Shown in pieces: positions 11,361 through 16,363 of a DNA stretch of 16,363 nt (position 1 is its first letter; each line of letters opens with the position of its first letter). The position numbers and the translations under genes were made by a program. Under the pieces are notes generated by a model that made no database searches, was not told where the DNA came from, and saw only the letters and a program-made list of their open reading frames with translations. The stretch is taken from contig JBOGIQ010000112.1 in the NCBI GenBank assembly GCA_050742535.1, forward strand, positions 1 through 16,363. Direction: 5' to 3'. Source of the DNA: Gp6-AA40 sp050742535 (GTDB taxonomy: Bacteria; Acidobacteriota; Vicinamibacteria; Vicinamibacterales; UBA2999).

Positions 11361-13223
11361 GTGTCTTCTTCCGGCCATCCACGGGCGCTGCTGCCCGTGA
11401 CGCTTACCGCCATCGGTGTCGTCTACGGCGACATCGGGACCAGCCCGCTGTACGCGATGCGCGAATGCTTCTTCGGGTCGCATTCGGTCCCGCCGACACA
11501 CGACAACGTGCTCGGCGTGCTGTCCCTGATCGTTTATTCGCTGCTGCTCGTCATCTCGGTGAAGTACATCGTCATCGTGATGCGCGCGGACAACCAGGGA
11601 GAGGGCGGCATCCTCGCGCTGACAGCGCTGATCCCGGGGGCGGCAAAACGGCGCGGCGTGTTGATCCTGCTCGGCATCTTCGGCGCGGCGCTGTTGTACG
11701 GCGACGGCATGATTACTCCGGCCGTCACGGTGCTTGGCGCCGTCGAGGGTTTGAAGGTGGCGAGCCCGGTTCTCGATCCGTACGTGGTGCCGGCCGCGGT
11801 GACCGTGCTCGTCGTGATCTTCGCCATCCAGCGTCACGGCACTCATCGCGTGGGCCGCCTCTTCGGCCCGATTATGGTCGGATGGTTCGCGGTGCTCGCG
11901 ATCCTTGGCATCGTCTGGATCACGCGATATCCCGACGTGCTCGCGGCCATCGATCCGCGGCACGCCGTGCGCTTTCTGATCGAGAACGGCGGCCTCGGGT
12001 TTGCCGTACTGGGCGCCGTCTTTCTCGTCGTCACCGGCGGCGAGGCGCTGTATGCCGACATGGGGCACTTCGGTGCACGCCCGATCCGCATCGCGTGGTT
12101 TGCGATCGTGCTGCCGGCACTGCTGCTCAACTACTTCGGGCAGGGTGCGCTGCTGCTTCACGTTCCCGAGACACGCGATCCGTTCTTCCAGCTGGCCCCG
12201 GCGTGGACGCTGCCGGCGCTCGTCATCCTGGCGACGGCGGCGGCGATCATTGCCTCCCAGGCGCTCATTTCTGGAGCATTCTCGCTGACACGGCAGGCCA
12301 TTCAGCTTGGCTACGCGCCGCGGCTCACCGTCGAACACACCTCGTCGTGGCAGATGGGGCAGATCTACGTGCCGCAGGTGAACTGGTTTCTCGCCGTCGG
12401 GACGATTCTGATTGTGATCGGTTTCGGTTCGTCGGGAGCACTTGCCGCGGCCTACGGTATCGCCGTGGCACTGACGATGATCATCACGGCGATTCTGCTG
12501 CATGTGATTGCGGTCGAGCGCTGGCATTGGCCGCTGCCGGCGGCGCTGGCCGTGACGACGACGTTTCTCGCCATCGATTTGACGTTCTTCTCTGCCAACC
12601 TGCTGAAGTTCGTTCAGGGCGGCTGGCTGCCGATTGCCATCGGCGTCTCGCTGTTCACCCTGATGACCACGTGGAAGACGGGACGCCGGATCGTCTACGA
12701 GCGCCTGACGGCGCGTGCCTTCCCGCTCGAAGCGTTCGTGACGGCGGTGCGAACGGCGCCGCCCACTCGCGTGGCCGGCACGGCCATTTTCATGACGGCG
12801 CAGCCGACCGGGACACCGGCGGCTCTCGTCCACAACCTGCACTACAACAAGATGCTTCATGAGCACGTCGTCGTCCTGACGGTGGCGACCGTACCCACAC
12901 CGCACGTTGCTCCGGACGAGCGCCTCTCCGTGCGCCCGATGGGCGCCAACATCTACAACGCACGGATCCAGTACGGATTCATGGAGGATCCGGATGTTCC
13001 GGAGGTGCTGGGACAGCTGCGTGCCGCTGGTGTTCCGATCGATGAGGACGATCTGACCTTCTTCCTCGGCCGCGAGACGATCGTCGTCGGGCGGCGGCCG
13101 GGGATGGCGACGTGGCGCGAGAAATTGTTCGTGCTGATGTCGCGTAACGCGGTCCGGGCCACGGCCTTCTTCAAGCTCCCACCCGAGCGTGTCGTCGAAC
13201 TGGGCGTGCAAGTGGAAATGTAA
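11361..13223 (+). CDS. kup: Kup/KUP/HAK-family potassium uptake protein
   Basis: A 620-residue inner-membrane K+ transporter, probably a K+/H+ symporter. The N-terminal signature VTLTAIGVVYGDIGTSPLYAM, the TM region with YGDGMITPAVTVLGAVEGL, GGEALYADMGHFG and LNYFGQGALLL, and about twelve hydrophobic segments to residue 440 are typical. A cytosolic C-terminal domain follows (about 465-620: GTAIFMTAQPTGTPAALVHNLHYNKMLHEHVV and FFLGRETIV). The length equals that of E. coli Kup. The GTG start at 11361 has TTGGAGG at the right distance. The c-di-AMP riboswitch directly upstream fits known biology, in which c-di-AMP limits K+ import. The gene is divergent from clpP. Confidence 0.96.
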   Translation: MSSSGHPRALLPVTLTAIGVVYGDIGTSPLYAMRECFFGSHSVPPTHDNVLGVLSLIVYSLLLVISVKYIVIVMRADNQGEGGILALTALIPGAAKRRGVLILLGIFGAALLYGDGMITPAVTVLGAVEGLKVASPVLDPYVVPAAVTVLVVIFAIQRHGTHRVGRLFGPIMVGWFAVLAILGIVWITRYPDVLAAIDPRHAVRFLIENGGLGFAVLGAVFLVVTGGEALYADMGHFGARPIRIAWFAIVLPALLLNYFGQGALLLHVPETRDPFFQLAPAWTLPALVILATAAAIIASQALISGAFSLTRQAIQLGYAPRLTVEHTSSWQMGQIYVPQVNWFLAVGTILIVIGFGSSGALAAAYGIAVALTMIITAILLHVIAVERWHWPLPAALAVTTTFLAIDLTFFSANLLKFVQGGWLPIAIGVSLFTLMTTWKTGRRIVYERLTARAFPLEAFVTAVRTAPPTRVAGTAIFMTAQPTGTPAALVHNLHYNKMLHEHVVVLTVATVPTPHVAPDERLSVRPMGANIYNARIQYGFMEDPDVPEVLGQLRAAGVPIDEDDLTFFLGRETIVVGRRPGMATWREKLFVLMSRNAVRATAFFKLPPERVVELGVQVEM

Positions 13224-13240
13224 CGCCTTTCACGCCTTTC
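13223..13240 (+). repeat. 9-bp tandem repeat after the kup stop
   Basis: ACGCCTTTC occurs twice in tandem, starting in the TAA of kup, followed by ACGAATCG. The second copy runs into the stop codon (13239-13241) of the convergent small gene. This is another convergent spacer made of repeat. Confidence 0.8.
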
Positions 13241-13472
13241 ACGAATCGTCGAAATCGCGTTTGTCCTCGTCGGATGCACCGGGCAGGAATTCGAAATATG
13301 CGTCGAGACTGCGATCCAGCGCGCGGCGCAGCTGCGGGATGGTGCCGTCAATCGTGTGAAGCGTTACACCAGCGCTCTCGCCGGACTTCAGCTTGAGCGT
13401 CACCTCATCGGCGGATACCAGCGTGCCTTCCGGCACCAGCCGCAAACCGTAAACCAGCGTGTAACGGGCCAT
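13239..13472 (-). CDS. Small conserved-looking protein of unknown function
   Basis: A 77-residue acidic protein starting MARYTLVYGLRLVPEG. The pattern suggests a small beta-rich fold (YTLVYGLRL; TLVSADEVTLKL; SAGVTLHTI) followed by a helix (IPQLRRALDRSLDAYFEFLPG) and an acidic tail. There is no signal peptide, membrane segment or Cys pair. ATG at 13472 is preferred; a TTG at 13478 would add two residues but lies within the TATATT box. Being convergent with kup, with a 15-bp gap of repeat, gives no functional hint. I do not recognise the family. Confidence 0.68.
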   Translation of the reverse strand: MARYTLVYGLRLVPEGTLVSADEVTLKLKSGESAGVTLHTIDGTIPQLRRALDRSLDAYFEFLPGASDEDKRDFDDS

Positions 13473-13477
13473 ATCCA

Positions 13478-13483
13478 AATATA
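13478..13483 (-). promoter_or_regulatory. Candidate -10 box for the 77-residue protein gene
   Basis: TATATT on the minus strand lies 5 nt before the ATG at 13472, again consistent with a leaderless mRNA. Upstream is a GC-rich imperfect palindrome (13484-13501). No -35 consensus is visible. Confidence 0.3.
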
Positions 13484-13512
13484 GACCGCCGCGCGCGGGT
13501 CTCGTACGTCGT

Positions 13513-13530
13513 GTCCGCCTTCAGGCGGAC
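13513..13530 (-). repeat. Palindromic hairpin, copy 2
   Basis: Read on the minus strand this is GTCCGCCTGAAGGCGGAC, identical to 3364-3381, starting 2 bp after the TGA of the TRAP permease gene. Both copies have the same orientation relative to the gene they follow. No T-run follows. The minus frame through it reads VRLKADTT, a string I recall as recurring in spurious predicted proteins of Acidobacteriota; treat that as recollection. Confidence 0.75.
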
Positions 13531-13532
13531 TA

Positions 13533-15398
13533 TCAGGCCGACCTCGAGTGCCTCAGCATGGCGATGGTCGCGCAGGCGAGCCCGGCAAGCCGTGCCATCG
13601 GCTGCGGAAAGAAGAGCAGGACGGCCGCGGCGACGAGCAGACACCGTTCGCCGACAGTCGCCTGGCGCCGCAGCCAGCCTGAAATTCCGATCGACAGCGC
13701 GGCGATACCCAGCACAGCGGCAGCCGACGTCGACACAACATGAACGACGCTGCCCTGGAGCAGCACGCCACTCCCGCCGGGACTCAGCGTGAACACGAAC
13801 GGCACCACGAAGGCGGGTACCACGTACTTCCACGAAATCATCGTCGTCCGAAACGGATTCCCGCCGGTGATGGCCGCCGCGGCGAAGGGCGACAACGCTG
13901 TCGGCGGGCTCACTTCCGATAACACGGCGTAATAGAAGATGAACATGTGGGCGGCGGCCGCCGGAATGCCGATGCTCGTCAGCGCCGGCGCAATCATCAC
14001 CGCCGCGATGATGTACGACGCGGTGACGGGAACCGCGAGGCCCAGCACCCAGACGGCGAGCCCGGCGTAGACGGCCGTCAGGATGACGTTTCCCGCCGCG
14101 AGCGAGACGATCACGCCAGCCACCTTCAGGCCGAGTCCCGTCAGCGTGACGACGCCGACGATGATGCCGGCCGTGGCGGTCGTGGCGGCAACTGGAAGAA
14201 CACTGCGGGCGCCGGCGGCGAGCGCCCGGCCCAGGCGCCGTGGGAAAAGGGCCGTTTCGCGGCGCAGAAAGCTTGCGGCGACGGCCAGGACGGTAGCCCA
14301 GAACACCGCCCGAAATGCGGTGAAGCCGCGGGTCATGAGCACGACGATCGCGAGGAGCGACCCGAAGTGGTGCCATCCCTGTTTCGTGACCGCCCACGGG
14401 CTCGGCACGGCCACGTCGATCTCACGCACCGCCAGCCGCCTGGAATCGCCTTCGACCATCAGGAAGACCGAGAGGTAGTAGAGCAGGGCAGGCACCGCGG
14501 CCATGGCGATCACCTCGAGGTAGGTGATCTTCAGATACTCAGCGATGAGAAACGCGGCGGCGCCCATCGCGGGCGGGGCCAGGATGGCGCCGATACCCGC
14601 TGCGGCGAGCACCGCACCGCCGGTATCCGGCGGGTAACCCGCCCGCCGCATCATCGGCCAGGCGACGGCGCCGAGCATGACCGTGTTCGCGACACCGCTG
14701 CCGGAGACGGCACCGAGGAGGTAGCCGGCGACGGTGACCGTGCGGCCGGCGCCGGAGCCGCTCTTCGTACGCCCGACGGTTGACGCTGCCCAGTCGATGA
14801 AGAACCGGCCCGCGCCGCTGTATTCGAGCACCGCGCCATAGATCGTGAACAACACGATGTAGGTCGCCGTGACGTCGAGCGGCACGCCGAAGATTCCCTC
14901 GAGTGTCATGTACAGCGTCCCGAGAATCCGCGACAGGCTGTAGCCGCGATGCGCGATGAGCGACAGGCCGGCCTGATCGAGCAGCGATCCGAAATACGCG
15001 TAGGCGAGGAAGATCACGGCGGTCACCGGAAGAATCCAGCCGGTCGTCCTCCGTGTGGCGTCGAGGACCAGCAGCGTCGCGATCGCACCAAGGACCAGAT
15101 CGACGGTTGTGGGCGTCGCGGCGCGCAGTACGAATGCGTCGAAGTCGACGATCGGCCAGGCGAGCGCGATGACGGTCAGGACGATGCAGAGGCCATCGAC
15201 GGTATGGCGTACTGGAGCCGGCAGTCTCTCTGAAGTAAGTGGATAGATGAGAAACGTGGCGGCAAGTGCGATCAGCAGGAAGCTGACCCTGTAGATCTGC
15301 GGATCGACAATGCCGATCACCCAGTAGAGGGCGTAGACGGCAAGAGCGAACGCGAGGAGGTCGCCCCCGCGCTCGCGCCAACCGGTTACCGGGTCCAC
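13533..15398 (-). CDS. TRAP transporter fused permease, TAXI type
   Basis: A 621-residue inner-membrane protein that would import a substrate delivered by the periplasmic receptor, using an ion gradient. The N-terminal part (about 10-115) has four hydrophobic helices like DctQ. The rest is DctM-like: HRGYSLSRILGTLYMTLEGIFGVPLDVTATYIVLFTIYGA, GAVSGSGVANTVMLG, PPAMGAAAFLIAEYL and VSPPTALSPFAAAAITGGNP are typical of TAXI-associated fused permeases. The start is GTG at 15398, overlapping the receptor stop by 13 bp, so the pair is translationally coupled. The length is close to the family norm of about 630-650. A C-terminal hydrophobic stretch (about 545-615) corresponds to the extra helices often annotated as DUF3394, though shorter. 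The substrate is unknown; some TAXI systems carry glutamate or other organic anions. Confidence 0.93.
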   Translation of the reverse strand: MDPVTGWRERGGDLLAFALAVYALYWVIGIVDPQIYRVSFLLIALAATFLIYPLTSERLPAPVRHTVDGLCIVLTVIALAWPIVDFDAFVLRAATPTTVDLVLGAIATLLVLDATRRTTGWILPVTAVIFLAYAYFGSLLDQAGLSLIAHRGYSLSRILGTLYMTLEGIFGVPLDVTATYIVLFTIYGAVLEYSGAGRFFIDWAASTVGRTKSGSGAGRTVTVAGYLLGAVSGSGVANTVMLGAVAWPMMRRAGYPPDTGGAVLAAAGIGAILAPPAMGAAAFLIAEYLKITYLEVIAMAAVPALLYYLSVFLMVEGDSRRLAVREIDVAVPSPWAVTKQGWHHFGSLLAIVVLMTRGFTAFRAVFWATVLAVAASFLRRETALFPRRLGRALAAGARSVLPVAATTATAGIIVGVVTLTGLGLKVAGVIVSLAAGNVILTAVYAGLAVWVLGLAVPVTASYIIAAVMIAPALTSIGIPAAAAHMFIFYYAVLSEVSPPTALSPFAAAAITGGNPFRTTMISWKYVVPAFVVPFVFTLSPGGSGVLLQGSVVHVVSTSAAAVLGIAALSIGISGWLRRQATVGERCLLVAAAVLLFFPQPMARLAGLACATIAMLRHSRSA

Positions 15399-16360
15399 AC
15401 CTGCCGTTCGCGATAGTAGCGCTCAGCCCCGGCATGAAACGGAATCGGCGATCCCTTGAGAGCGGTTTCAATCGCCAGCTCGCTGGCCTGCGGGTGAATG
15501 GCGGCGAGCTCGCTCTTCTTGTCGAAGAGCAACCGCGTGATGTCGTGTGCGAGCGTCTCGGGCATCGACTCGGACACCACGAGCAGATTCGCAACGGCGA
15601 CGACGGGGACGTCCGGATTCGTTTTGTACGTTCCCTTGGGAATGACAGCCGTGTAGTACAGCGAAGGACCGTGGGTGCGATGCAGCAGCGGCACGATCTC
15701 GTCTGTGGCGATGAAACGCGCCCGGATGCCGGGCGTGTTGACCAGGTCGAGGATTGACGCCGTCGGCAGGCCCGCGTTCCAGAAGAACGCGTCGATCTTG
15801 CCGTCCTTCAGCGCGTCGACGGATTGGGCGACCCCCAGGCTCTGCGCGCGGATGTCGCGCGCCGGATTGAGACCGGCGGCGTGCAGCATGCGATTGGCCA
15901 GAACGGTCGTCCCGGAGCCCGCCGCGCCGGTCGAGACCGTGCGTCCACGCAGATCGGTGAGGCGGTGGATTCCCGACTCCTCCAGCGTGACCAGATGTAC
16001 GTAGCTCGCATAGAGGACCGCGAGCGTCCGCACCGGCACGGCGCCGATCCCTTCGAATCCTTCCTTGCCGCCGAGCGCATCCTGCGCGGTGTCCGCCATC
16101 GTGAAGGCAATGTCGGACGTGCCCTGCTTGAGGAACTTCAGGTTGTCCACCGACGCCGCCGTCACTTCGGCCGTGGCTTCGACGCCGGGCAGGTTTTCGC
16201 TGATGACCTTGGCGATGCCGCCCCCGTATGGATAGAACACCCCGCCTGTGCCGCCCGTCGCGATCGACAGGCGCTGCTTCGGCGCCAACGAGGATCCGCT
16301 GGAGCAGGCGGCGATCGAAAGCGCGGCGATCCACGCAGCGGCGAGGCGCAGGAATTTCAC
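15386..16360 (-). CDS. TAXI-family TRAP solute receptor, lipoprotein
   Basis: A 324-residue extracytoplasmic substrate-binding protein. The first 19 residues are a lipoprotein signal with the lipobox SIAAC (Cys19), so it is membrane anchored. TAXI hallmarks follow: LSIATGGTGGVFYPYGGGIAKVI, then the VEATAEVTAASVDNLKFLKQGTSDIAFTMAD block, VSTGAAGSGT, and IDAFFWNAGLPTASILDL. The length is normal. The start is GTG at 16360, only three bases from the window edge, so upstream signals cannot be judged; the signal peptide begins directly there, which supports it. It overlaps the permease gene by 13 bp. Organic anions are plausible ligands but the sequence does not show which. Confidence 0.93.
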   Translation of the reverse strand: MKFLRLAAAWIAALSIAACSSGSSLAPKQRLSIATGGTGGVFYPYGGGIAKVISENLPGVEATAEVTAASVDNLKFLKQGTSDIAFTMADTAQDALGGKEGFEGIGAVPVRTLAVLYASYVHLVTLEESGIHRLTDLRGRTVSTGAAGSGTTVLANRMLHAAGLNPARDIRAQSLGVAQSVDALKDGKIDAFFWNAGLPTASILDLVNTPGIRARFIATDEIVPLLHRTHGPSLYYTAVIPKGTYKTNPDVPVVAVANLLVVSESMPETLAHDITRLLFDKKSELAAIHPQASELAIETALKGSPIPFHAGAERYYRERQVWTR

Positions 16361-16363
16361 GGC

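Noticed and set aside
11253..13211. A 652-codon open frame antisense to kup
   Set aside because: It is opposite a clear kup gene; its Arg/His/Asp-rich, repetitive composition is typical of an antisense shadow in GC-rich DNA.
13405..14397. A 330-codon minus-strand frame reading into VRLKADTTYETRA
   Set aside because: It lies in another frame of the TRAP permease and runs through the intergenic palindrome into the next gene.

Overview
This is a GC-rich bacterial window with densely packed genes on both strands. The gene mix suggests Acidobacteriota, probably near Vicinamibacteria: a MerR-like/TPR fusion regulator, a carboxypeptidase-regulatory/TonB plug protein, a ligase-ACP-acyltransferase fusion, short G-rich heptamer repeats and a recurrent palindrome after stop codons. 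That taxonomic placement is inference. No rRNA, tRNA, IS element, phage gene or CRISPR array was seen, and no gene-free gap exceeds 300 bases.

Layout. 3-113 is the C-terminal end of an unrecognised gene. Glucokinase (minus, 116-1096) is divergent from a MerR-like/TPR protein (plus, 1121-1933); they share a tiny bidirectional promoter. 2012-2617 is a broken gene: the N-terminus of a TonB-dependent receptor joined in frame to what looks like the last residues of a histidine kinase. It overlaps an intact LytTR response regulator (2607-3359). Next is a minus-strand translation cluster: infA (TTG start), a RhlE-like DEAD-box helicase and a small Cys/His protein with a minisatellite, each overlapping the next. 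Upstream lies a large acyl ligase-ACP-PlsC fusion (5495-8014), divergent from a DisA-N-like diadenylate cyclase homologue (8078-9433). An atypical SDR protein and a ClpP protease follow, convergent. Then comes a c-di-AMP (ydaO-type) riboswitch leading the kup potassium transporter. The window closes with a 77-residue unknown and a two-gene TAXI-TRAP transporter (fused permease and lipoprotein receptor) on the minus strand.

The most interesting content is a probable c-di-AMP circuit: a divergent diadenylate cyclase-like protein, with its RHR motif changed to R-T-T, lies about 1.8 kb from a c-di-AMP riboswitch controlling kup. Other points are the deletion junction at about 2545-2570, an in-frame 9 x 7-bp repeat in the ligase, a palindrome placed identically behind two unrelated stop codons, tandem repeats in gene-end spacers, and several start codons only 5-9 nt behind a -10-like hexamer, suggesting leaderless mRNAs.
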